From Malus domestica (taxonomy: Eukaryota; Streptophyta; Magnoliopsida; Rosales; Rosaceae): a stretch of DNA of 64,000 nt. Positions 55,441 to 64,000 of this stretch are shown here, piece after piece (position 1 is the first letter of the stretch; every line of letters begins with the position of its first letter). The notes beneath the pieces were generated by a model, which worked only from the letters and a program-made list of their open reading frames with translations, was not told where the DNA came from and did no database searches. The position numbers and the translations under genes were made by a program. The stretch is from assembly GCF_042453785.1 (NCBI RefSeq), contig NC_091677.1, positions 25,235,501 through 25,299,500 of the forward strand, written 5' to 3'.

Positions 55441-57228
55441 TTAATTCAGACAAGATGCTCGGGATCTTGAACCTGATAGAAATGTATAAAATCGTTGATT
55501 CACCTCAACAGAACTTTGCCCAGGTAACTTCATCAACTCCTTTTCTCGCATCAAGTTTCTCAACCTAGCTTCATCTTCCCATCTACGGGCTTCGGCATAT
55601 ATGTTTGACATAAGAACGTAGGATGTAACTGTTTGAGTATCTAAATGGGACAGATGTGCTGTCACAAGCTCGGCGAGCTCAACATTGCCATGTATCCTGC
55701 AAGCACTAAGTAAAGCTCCCCAAACACCCACATCTGGATCAACAGGCATCCTCTCAATAAACTTATAAGCCTCTAGCAAACAGCCGGCTCGACCCAGAAG
55801 ATCAACCATACAAGCATAGTGCTCTAAACCAGGGCAAATTGAGTAGTCTTTGATCATGCTCTCAAAGTGCTTTCTCCCTTCTTCTACTAGACCCACATGC
55901 CTACACGCAGTCAAAACAGCAGTGAAAGTGAAACTATTTGGTTTGACACACTGTTCTATCATCATAGAGAAAAGCCTGAGAGCATCATCACCGTGACCAT
56001 GAGAAGCACAAGCCCCTATTATAGATGTCCAGGACACAACGCTTTTATGAGGCAACCCCTGAAATACATCCTTGGCCAGGTTTATGTTGCCACACTTTGC
56101 ATACATGTCAATGAGTGCATTTGTGATTGAAGCATTGGTTCCAAAGCCTTTCATTCGAATGAGCTCATGCAACCATCTCCCAGTGTTAAGTGCACCCAAG
56201 CTAGTGCAGGCGGAAATAACACTGACTAGTGTGATATAGTCATACTCGACATTTTCAGTTTGCATCCTGCGAAAGAGTTCTATTGCCTCTGTCCCTGAAT
56301 TATTCTGTTCATACGCAGCGATCATTGCATTCCATGAGACCAAATTTCTTACTGCCATCCCATCAAATAAATATCTTGCAGTGTCAAGATTCCCACACTT
56401 GCCATAACATGCAATCAAAGCATTCATGAGTGCTACATCTTTGTCAACACCAACTTTTATTCCAAAACCATGAATCAATTTTCCTAAATCCAAAAATTCC
56501 AAACTAGCACAAGCAGGGAGGACGCTGACCAGCGTTACAACATTTGGTTGGGTATCTGAAGCCACCATGTCTCGCAAAACACCCAACCCTTCTTCATAAA
56601 ACCCATTTTGCACATACCCTGCTATCATTGCAGTCCAAGAAACTATGTTCTTCACAACCATTTCGCTGAAAACAATCTCTGAGTCCAAAGTTTCTCCACT
56701 CTGTGCATACATACTGACCAAAGCGCTCTGAACAAACACATCCGAATGAAACCCATATTTAATTACATTACAATGCACTTCTTTCCCTTCCCTCAAAGCC
56801 AACTGCACCGCACAGGACCGAACCACAAAAGGGAAAGTGTAGTTATCAGGTGACAACCCACTGCGATGCATGTTTCTGTACAAAACTATGGCTTCATGGC
56901 AAGGACCCTGATCAGCATAACCCCTAATCAAGGTGTTCCAAAGAAATACATCCCTTTCAGGTGTGGCATCAAAGAGTTTTCGTGCATAGTCCATAGTAGG
57001 GGCCAATGAAGATGCCAAAGTAACCAGCTTTGTTGAGAGGAGGAGGCTTTGGTTGGATCCATGTTGGAAGATTAGAGCGTGGATACATTTGAGGTTTGAA
57101 AGAGAAGAGCAGGAGTTTAAAAAGTAGTTAAAGGAGAGGTAATGATAATTCTTGGGACAGAAGTGAAATGGGGCAGAGGTAACAGGCTCAAGTTTTCTGA
57201 GGAGTGGTCGGACAAAATGAGCACACAT
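55441..57228 (-). CDS. PLS-class pentatricopeptide repeat protein, E type (595 aa)
   Basis: PPR proteins bind organellar RNA in a sequence-specific way; PLS-class members usually take part in C-to-U editing or transcript processing in mitochondria or plastids. The frame is uninterrupted, as usual for this intron-poor family. Repeats run from about residue 60 to 500: DVFLWNTLIRGYADQG, NYTFPFVVRSCA, DVFVQSALVSMYAQSG, NIVSWTAMIAGYVQNGFYEE, NVVTLVSVLPACASLEFLDL, LVSWNAMIAAYEQN, ITNALIDMYAKCGNINLAK and VVSWTSIIGACASHGHGDDA. An E domain follows (GVWGALLSACRIHGNVELAE and YVLMSNIYAEARRWEDEARL), then a short E+-like tail ending SSVEVN...SCLN. There is no DYW deaminase domain. The N-terminus MCAHFVRPLLRKLEP is basic and hydroxylated, suiting organelle import. 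Confidence 0.93.
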   Translation of the reverse strand: MCAHFVRPLLRKLEPVTSAPFHFCPKNYHYLSFNYFLNSCSSLSNLKCIHALIFQHGSNQSLLLSTKLVTLASSLAPTMDYARKLFDATPERDVFLWNTLIRGYADQGPCHEAIVLYRNMHRSGLSPDNYTFPFVVRSCAVQLALREGKEVHCNVIKYGFHSDVFVQSALVSMYAQSGETLDSEIVFSEMVVKNIVSWTAMIAGYVQNGFYEEGLGVLRDMVASDTQPNVVTLVSVLPACASLEFLDLGKLIHGFGIKVGVDKDVALMNALIACYGKCGNLDTARYLFDGMAVRNLVSWNAMIAAYEQNNSGTEAIELFRRMQTENVEYDYITLVSVISACTSLGALNTGRWLHELIRMKGFGTNASITNALIDMYAKCGNINLAKDVFQGLPHKSVVSWTSIIGACASHGHGDDALRLFSMMIEQCVKPNSFTFTAVLTACRHVGLVEEGRKHFESMIKDYSICPGLEHYACMVDLLGRAGCLLEAYKFIERMPVDPDVGVWGALLSACRIHGNVELAELVTAHLSHLDTQTVTSYVLMSNIYAEARRWEDEARLRNLMREKELMKLPGQSSVEVNQRFYTFLSGSRSRASCLN

Positions 57229-58430
57229 GAAATTCCGGCATTGGCTTTAAGTTTTGGAGTAGCTATGGGTACGCAGCTTTCTTAGTCCAAGGTACATATC
57301 TCTATGTTGTAGTCCAAGGCACATTCCTTCCTGAGCAGCCTGAAAACTTGAGACAGAGAAGAATCAGAATACATTTCTTCTCATTTGAACATAAATAAAA
57401 AAAGAGACGTTTGCTAATAGTCAGTGACGGAAAAGGCCGAAAGAGGAAGATGAAAAAAGAATGTAGTATAAAACTGTAATCCTAAGAAGCCTTGAAAATC
57501 ATTCTAAGCATTCTGAACGACGTTCATGGGGCGCACTAGTGATGAAACACAATTCATCTTCCCCATAAACACTTACACTACTCAAAACCAAAAGCAAACA
57601 AATCTGTTTCAACATGCTAACCTGAAAAAATTGATCATATTTATCGTATGCAATGTGAAAAAGAAATAGCAACTTTTAGCAAAAGAGCGACTAGTAGAAT
57701 AGTTGTAGCAAGCTCTAATAACAAAACTACACATCTATTACATATCCAATGACTTCCAACTTCAAACCAAAACAATCTAGTATGGTGATAATTGGATGTT
57801 TCGAGTTTGTCAATGGACACAACATGTTAACAAATGTATGCATTTCAATATTGCAACGATTCACCAACGCAACATTCCGCGGCTACAAGTTAACCTGAAG
57901 GCCTAAACCATTCATATAGTGGTTTAGCCAGGGAGTAAAGTAAGGTTCTTTACGAAATTTGATATAAGCCAATAAATAATTCATATTTCAGCATAGGTTG
58001 ATGGCCATTTCATTTCCTAATGTAGATCAATAGAAACAATTTTCTGTCAATAAACCAAAAATCAAATGCTTAAAAGCGAAACAGATGAAAGATTTTAAGA
58101 TAACTACCTTATTTCACGTCATAAAAACAATTTCTAGAACAATCAATTGGGGGAAAATTGCATCGCTTACTGGTCTAGGGTTTCAATCGAAGAGGATGAA
58201 AAAAAATAACAATTGAAATCAAAGGAAAGATTACAAACCTCCAGGATTCGAATAGATGCTGAGAGTTCAACTTGGTAGCCTCTGAACTCTTGCTCAGTGC
58301 TATCGCCAGCTTAGTATGGTCAGAACTCTTCAACTGGTTTCCCGGACCGACGAGGAAGACAGCACGAAAAGCGGATGGATACGGAGATTGAGAGAGAGAG
58401 AGAGAGAGAGAGTTTAGTGGCGGCCAGCGG
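57229..58430 (-). promoter_or_regulatory. 5' leader of the PPR gene, probably with one intron
   Basis: On the minus strand an exon-like piece ends CCTGGAG/GTTTGTAATC near 58240, and a TTTTCAG/GCTGCTCAGG acceptor lies near 57341, about 110 bp before the ATG. A (GA)n tract at about 58391-58412 lies at the upstream end. This would be a roughly 900-bp intron in the 5'UTR; it is not proven. Confidence 0.4.
58391..58412. repeat. (GA)n microsatellite
   Basis: About 11 GA units near the presumed start of the PPR transcription unit. A shorter (GA)n tract occurs at 59223-59241. Confidence 0.85.
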
Positions 58431-59616
58431 TGGGGAGTTATGGGGGTGGGTCGGGGTGGGAGTAGGGCCGGTCATGAGTTTTTTGAAGCCCAATTCGAAA
58501 GTTTAAAATGTGTCTTTTTTTAAATAAGGAAACATATGTTTAAAAGAAATATTTAACGATGGCCGAAACCAGTCGAAGCTGAGGGAAAATGCGGGAAAAT
58601 TATGAGAAATGTTGTAGCCTTTGTTGTAAGTGAAGCTACTGGATTTGTTGAAATTTTTTACATTGTTTTGGTGTTGTTGATTTTGCTTAAGTTTTTTTGT
58701 ATTCACACGAGAAAATGGGTTTCCTTTTGCAAGCATTGTATGATGCAGAAGGCTATTCAGATTCCCCTTTTACGAAGCCAAGGAATGTTAGTGGGTATGC
58801 GGTTTTTCATTTCATTGAACCTATTATATGAACATAATATGATAGCATCTGATCCATCAAATTGGAAAGAAATTTAGGGGTTTTTTTTTCTCCATTTCCA
58901 AAATTATAGTTCTCAACCCTAATTAAGTTATAATAGCAAACATGTAACAACAATTGATAAATACACCCTTATAATCTGTACAGCACACCCAAATTCCCAA
59001 AAACCCTAGAATGACAATACAATTAAAAACGGGAACAACAAATTAGGGAAATAAATTCGAAAAGTCAATTGAGGGTTTGCAAAGTGAAACATACCTGATT
59101 CCTAAAGGTAACGAAAGACTAGGAAATTCAACTCAATGGAGGTGATGGAGGTCGTCGTCGCAGAAGTCGCCGGCTTCAATGGCTGTGATGAGAGGTCCGT
59201 AAATCATGCGGCCCAGTTTCAATGAGAGAGAGAGAGAGAGATTGACGGTAGCAAAGTGGAGAGATTTTTTAATGTGATATCAGTTTTTTTTTATAACATT
59301 CAAATATAGCCAAAAATTCATTTGAATAGACCCAACTACCCTCAAAATTAAAACTTAATTACACCTAAAACCAAAACCTAATTAAGCATCATTGTTCCCC
59401 ATTAACATTGTTGTCATATTGGGATACAAAAGCAGCAGCAGCATCAATTTTCTTAAACTTTGGATTTGAATCGTCATATATATGATTCTCCTCACGGAAG
59501 AAGCCAATCACCATAAAATCGATCTAAAATATTCTCATCTTCCAATGCACTTGTCTGGAGTGATTTGCTGCAAAGACCTTCCTTCGCCAGAAATTTTTAG
59601 TTGTGACGGGAATACG
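58431..59616. other. Intergenic, no gene supported
   Basis: The 91-codon plus-strand frame at 58602-58877 has one hydrophobic helix (IFYIVLVLLILLKFFCI) but no family resemblance. Other frames are shorter. A leader-like CGTCGTCGCAGAAGTCGCC patch near 59150 is not followed by a long frame. Confidence 0.35.
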
Positions 59617-59755
59617 GATGGTATACCACATGTTTTTATGCAAGTGGTGAAAATTTTTAATTTTTAAGTTATTAACCTTTTAACACACATAACCCATCAT
59701 TTATATAGAGACATGTAGTGTACCATCTCGTGTGACAGTTATACTGAAAAATCTC
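59617..59755. repeat. Short dispersed MITE-like repeat, copy 2
   Basis: Matches 3837-3975 in the same orientation, with ACCACATGTTTTTATGCAAG, TTTTTAAGTTATTAACC and ACATGTAGTGTACCATCTCG. Diverged by substitutions and small gaps. Confidence 0.5.
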
Positions 59756-60115
59756 TCTTCCTCCGCCTCCCTCTTTTTCTTTTTGCCTTTTACTGATCCA
59801 TATTAAAATTAATTCACCGGTTGTGCATATTATGCTCAATTTCCCTTAATTAAATGCCTAATTTGGGTAACCCTCTACTTAAGAGATCATATGCATAATG
59901 CATAAGAACATGCAATCGTAGTTTCATAAAAAATAATTACCTGCCGAATATTAGAAAAGTATTTTCATTGAATGAATAATTAGAGTACATTTGGTATTTA
60001 TACAGAGAGCTATAGTTTGACAACTCATCAAAATCTAACCTATAACTGTCCAATAACAAACTAACTGTCCAATGGCTATTTACAACAGGAATCAAGATAA
60101 ACTGAACACAGGCAA

Positions 60116-60470
60116 CTAAAGTGTTAGTTTGTCTCTGAGCAACAGAAATCGAGACTTGGACAGAAATTTAGTGCAGATATCTGCAATTTGATCCTGTGAA
60201 CACACAAACTAAACAGTTACAGCTTTAGAGATGACCTTTTCCCTGATAAAATGATAATAAATCTCCACATGTTTAGTCCTTACATGAAATAAAGGATTTT
60301 TGGCTAAGGAAATCGCAGAAATGTTATCACACCACAATTTTGGAAGATATGGGAGTGACACACCAACATCAACAAGCAATTTACAAAGCCAAGAAAGCTC
60401 AGCAGCAATGTTAGCAAGAGATCGATACTCTGCTTCAGTGGTAAAGTGAGCCACTATTGGTTGCTTTTTA
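60116..60470 (-). pseudogene. Copia RNase H remnant
   Basis: AHFTTEAEYRSLANIAAELS at 60454 holds the catalytic glutamate of RNase H. WCDNISAISLAKNPLFHVRT and KHVEIYYHFIREKVISKAV follow. One in-frame TAG (60209-60211) interrupts the frame, which continues as SQDQIADICTKFLSKSRF and ends at a TAG at 60116-60118. Confidence 0.85.
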
Positions 60471-60639
60471 GCACTCTAACTAATAAGCGAGTTCCCCAGA
60501 AAAATGCAAAACCCTCCAGTTGATCTTCAATCCAAATCACACCATGCCCAATTAGCGTCTGAAAAGGCATTAACAGTGAGTGAACTTGAAGTTTTTGGAA
60601 ACCAGAGACCTAAATCAAGAGTGCCTTTCAAATATCACA

Positions 60640-61720
60640 ATATTCTTTTAACTACTTGTAAGTAAGATGCATAAACTGACAGACCAAGTTGACAGCAAAG
60701 GAGATATCTGGTCGAGACCAAGTAAGGTATTGTAGCCCTCTTATAATTGATTTGTACTCCTCTGAATTATAGAGCAATGGAGAAGAGTGATCCAGTTTTG
60801 ATGTACTAAGAGGTGTAGCACAGGGTTTTGCACCAGCCATGTTGGTCTTGGTAAGTAAATCAAGGATATATCTTGGGTTGTGAAATGAAAATACCAGATT
60901 ATGACCTTTTTACCTCAATCCCAAGAAAGAAATGAAGAGGACCCAAATCCTTGATTGGAAAGAGAGAACTCAGTTGAGCTATTGTGTCCTTGCAAGCTTT
61001 TGAAGATGAAACCATGACCAAAATGTCATCAACATATACTAGGATAAACACCAAAGAATGACACTTCTTGACAAAGAGAGAGTGATCATTATGTGATCCA
61101 TGAAAACCCATTGAGTTAAGTGCACCATGAAGCCTCTCATACCAGGCTCAAGAAACCTGCTTTAATCCATAAAGGCTTTTGTGTAGCTTGCAAACATAGT
61201 ATGGTTTTGTAGGATCTTGAAAACCAGATGGTTGCTGCATAAACACATTCTTAAATAGATTGCCATGTAAGAAGACATTACTAACATCTAACCAGTTTAT
61301 AAACCAATCATACTAAGATGCTAGTCTGAGAAGAAGCCTCATGGTTACTAGTTTGGCCAAATGGTTGAAAGTTTTTGTATAATTTAAACCCTCATGTTGA
61401 TGAAAATCTTTGGCTACTAAACGAGCCTTGTATCTGTCAATAGTATTATCAGCTTTTCTTTTGATGCGGAACATCCATTTACAGCCAACAAGATTCTGAG
61501 AATGATGTGGGGGAACAGAAGACCAAGTTTATGTGTTAACCAGTGCATTAAATTGCTCTTACATAGCCTGTCTCCAGTGAGGGTGTTTCGATGCTTCAAG
61601 ATAAGTAGCAGGAAGATAATCGGCAGAAATGTGTGAAGAAAGAGGGTGTTTGGTAGCTGAACAGGCTTTAGGTTTTAAAATGCTAGATTTAGATCTTGTT
61701 TGCATAAGGTGAGTGTTTAG
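60640..61720 (-). pseudogene. Copia reverse transcriptase remnant
   Basis: Blocks in changing frames: VGCKWMFRIKRK-like text near 61470, then FILVYVDDILVMVSSSKACK near 61020-61070 with the intact YVDD catalytic motif, followed by FPIKDLGPLHFFLGIEVKR. The next block has AGAKPCATPLSTSKLDHSSP and YKSIIRGLQYLTWSRPDISF near 60700-60840. The usual YRxxVGxLQYLT motif is changed to YKSIIRGLQYLT. Confidence 0.8.
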
Positions 61721-61931
61721 AGGTGGGGTTAGTGATATGTGTGAGGAAGGAGGAGAGATAGGGTGGGAGGAGTTAATGATATCAGGTGAAGAGGTTGAGT
61801 TGGGAAAAGTTATAGGTTGGTTGAGAGATGGAGAGGGATAAGATGGTACATAGGGCTTGGTGAATGTAAGAGTTGAAGGTATGTGAGAAGAAAAGATAGG
61901 CTGAGGATGAAGAGGATGAAACTAGAGAAAC

Positions 61932-62863
61932 TTAATGAATTGGGAAAGTCAGTTCATCAAAGATGAGATGCCTCAAAATATAAATCTTTTTGGAGTGAAT
62001 ATCTAGACATCGATAGCCCTTGTGATTGAGACTGTAGCCAAGAAAGACACAGGGCTTACTTTTGGGTTCAAGTTTGGAAGCTACATAAGGTTTGAGCCAA
62101 GGAAAACACCTGCACCTAAACACAAGTGTTGTATAATCTGGAGACTTGCTAAAAAGTTGTTCCCAAGGACAGGATCTAGACATAGTAGGCAATCTGTTTA
62201 TGAGATAAACTGCAGTAGAGAAGGCTTCAACCTAGTAAACATGAGGAACATAAGAAGCAGCTAAACTTCTACTAAATGTCTATTCTTACATTCCACACAA
62301 CCATTTTGTTCTGTTGTGTGAGGGCATGAGAGTTGATGATAAATACCATGGTCCTTAAGATATTGAGTAAACACTAAACTAAGAAATTCACCTCCAGAAT
62401 CAGATCGTAAAGTGACAACTTTATTATTTAACAAAGATTCAGCAAGAGCTTTGAATTCAACAAAGGTTTTGAAGACCTCAGATTTACAATTGATCGGAAA
62501 GAACCATCTATATCGAGTGAAATCATCCACTATAAGAAGATAATACCGATAACCAGATACGGAGAGAAATGAAGCTGGTCCCCAAACATCTGCGTGTAAA
62601 AGTTCCAAAGGTCTAGTGGTAACACTAGAAGCTGATACAAATGTCAGTTTTGAACTTTTTCCCAATGCACAATCTGAACAGAATGTTTTATTTATACTAG
62701 TAGTGAGAGGAATACTAGACTTAGAAACAAGTTTATTTAAAACTTTGAAAGAGGGATAACCCAATCTTTGATGCCAAATCTCTAGAGAAGCTTTGACAGT
62801 GGCTGCAAAAAGCTTATGTGAATCATCATTGACAGATGTAGTCTGTGAAGGATTAGCACACAT
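61932..62863 (-). pseudogene. Copia GAG-pre-integrase and integrase remnant
   Basis: The 200-codon frame 62863-62261 holds EIWHQRLGYPSFKVLNKLVS (GAG-pre-integrase H and zinc-binding residues), CSDCALGKSSKLTF, LLHADVWGPASFLSVSGYRY and VTLRSDSGGEFLS (the catalytic D and D of DDE), then TTEQNGCVECKNRHL (final E replaced in the usual NGxxERKHR motif, here NGCVECKNR). The 62192-61932 frame adds SKPCVFLGYSLNHKGYRCLD of the integrase C-terminal region. The two are separated by a shift. Confidence 0.85.
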
Positions 62864-62879
62864 AGCTATCTAACAATGT

Positions 62880-63956
62880 TAATTGCCAAACTGAGGATTC
62901 ATACGATGAGGGTAATCAAAGGCTTCATGATCATACTAACTATAAATTTGACAAGTTGTTCTTCTGCCACTGAAATTAGAGCCCAAGCGACCTCCACGAT
63001 TGTTCTTCTGAGTATAGCAAGAGTAATTCTGATGCTGATTGTTGCCACAATAGCCGGAGAAATTGCCCTTATTTTGAGAATTCATAGGGTTTAACTGATT
63101 GCGATCTTGATAATGGCCTTGATACATATTAAATTGAGATGAATTCTGAGCAAGAAATGCGTGAGAGCCAGAATTGGAAGTCGATGTAGGCAGAATGCCA
63201 GATGATGATGCAAGATTCGAATTGAAGGCCTAAAAAAAGACCAAAGGATGTAGTAGCTTTCTTGCAAGTGGCAAGCTGTATTTCTTTGTTTAAAAGTAAT
63301 CCATCTAGCTCATCAAGTGTTGTAGAACCAAGACGGAATTGGATCGCATCAACAAAGGAATCATACTCTGGCAATAGGCCATGAAGTGTGACAAAAATCA
63401 AATTAGAATCTTCAACCGGAGCTCCAGTGCTAGCAAGAGCATCATCAATCTCTTCAATTTGTTGAAGATAAGCAGCAATAGTGGAATTGCCTTTTGAAAT
63501 GTTACGAAGATGAGATCAGAGTTCATGAATGTGTGACTGAGAGGCCGTTACAAGGCGCGATTCAAGCTTAGACCATAACTCTCGAGAGGAATTGACACCA
63601 ACGATATAGGGAATTAGGGATTCAGAAAGTGTGGAGTTGATCCAGATGAGAATATTTTGATCATTCTCATACCAAGAAATATAGGCAGGGTTCTAAGTGC
63701 GATTGTCGGAAGAATCAAGGAGAAATTAAGGCGACACTGCCATAGATCCATCAATAAGGCCGGTAAGATTATAGCGACGAAAGATTGGTGCAAAGAGAAC
63801 ACTCCAGGTCAAGTAATTGGTAGTGGTGAGCTTGATTGGCACCATAGATTCGATGTTTTGGATCGTGATGGAGGCAGAACTGGAAGAATTAAGGTTTGAG
63901 GAAGGAGTCGGAAGGGGATGAACTGGAGAAGCCGATTCCGACGAAGGAGACGCCAT
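62880..63956 (-). pseudogene. Copia gag remnant
   Basis: Starts MASPSSESASPVHPLPTPSS at 63956. It contains VPIKLTTTNYLTWSVLFAPI (the nucleocapsid-precursor YxxWxxx motif of Copia gag), later LGSTTLDELDGLLLNKEIQL near 63310, and a Gly/Asn/Gln-rich tail GNFSGYCGNNQHQN ending in a broken zinc-knuckle (TTCQIYS) near 62940. Several stops and frame changes lie between these blocks. Confidence 0.75.
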
Positions 63957-64000
63957 GGCTGAATTGAAGAGAGAAGCTCGAAGAGATCAACCATAATTGA

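Larger units (their letters stand above)
59930..64000 (-). mobile_element. Decayed Ty1/Copia retrotransposon, 5' end outside the window
   Basis: The minus strand carries, in order from the right edge, gag (from 63956), GAG-pre-integrase and integrase (about 62863-61930), reverse transcriptase (about 61700-60650) and RNase H (about 60470-60116), the Copia domain order. Frames are broken by stops and shifts. Below 60116 a putative 3' LTR has CTGTATAAATACC at about 60005-59993 (minus strand). The 5' LTR and primer site must lie beyond 64000, so LTR ends and target duplication cannot be checked. Confidence 0.85.

Noticed and set aside
58602..58877. 91-codon plus-strand ORF with one hydrophobic helix
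   Set aside because: No family match, no supporting promoter and no conserved features; left as intergenic.

Overview
This is a window of nuclear DNA from a flowering plant. The genes have GT-AG introns, the proteins belong to plant families (a PLS-class PPR protein, an F-box/kelch protein, a WRKY fragment, mitochondrial ProDH, a plant GINS subunit), and most of the DNA is plant transposable elements, including a 5S-rRNA-bearing Cassandra TRIM. The captured WRKY fragment and the LTR families look most like Rosaceae, probably the apple/pear group. That placement is inference from remembered similarity, not a search.

Layout. 1-3.8 kb: AT-rich, no gene recognised. 4.15-5.32 kb: intronless F-box/kelch-type gene (+). 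5.7-7.2 kb: two minisatellite-like repeat fields. 7.18-9.42 kb: long solo LTR. 10.4-13.5 kb: a 3.1-kb palindrome, followed by a partial third copy and an FtsH-like gene fragment. 15.47-16.79 kb: second solo LTR. 17.67-20.04 kb: complete four-exon proline dehydrogenase gene (-). 21.04 to about 27.2 kb: CACTA-type element whose Transposase_24-type gene (-) is split by a 3.66-kb non-autonomous LTR element (22053-25710) that carries part of a WRKY gene. 30.6-31.3 kb: complete Cassandra TRIM. 31.3-38.1 kb: endogenous pararetrovirus remnants cut by a 4.78-kb CACTA element (31557-36334) carrying pieces of an RNA polymerase I largest-subunit gene and a ribose-5-phosphate isomerase gene. 38.18-48.74 kb: degenerate Copia element containing a 4.5-kb hAT-type element, which itself contains a Cassandra solo LTR and a long solo LTR. 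48.84-49.11 kb: small serine-rich-protein-like gene (+) just downstream of that Copia element. 50.15-53.36 kb: GINS subunit PSF1 gene (-), six coding exons. 53.8-55.4 kb: three MITEs with clear target-site duplications. 55.44-57.23 kb: intronless PPR gene (-). 60.0-64.0 kb: part of a decayed Copia element (-) running off the right edge.

The host genes share no pathway: ubiquitin-ligase adaptor, proline catabolism, replication initiation, organelle RNA metabolism and an uncharacterised small protein. The main interest is the nesting of transposons with base-level target-site duplications, repeated capture of host gene fragments, a near loop-free inverted repeat, and a tandem repeat module shared by a CACTA and a hAT element. 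All family calls come from reading the sequence; no database search was run.
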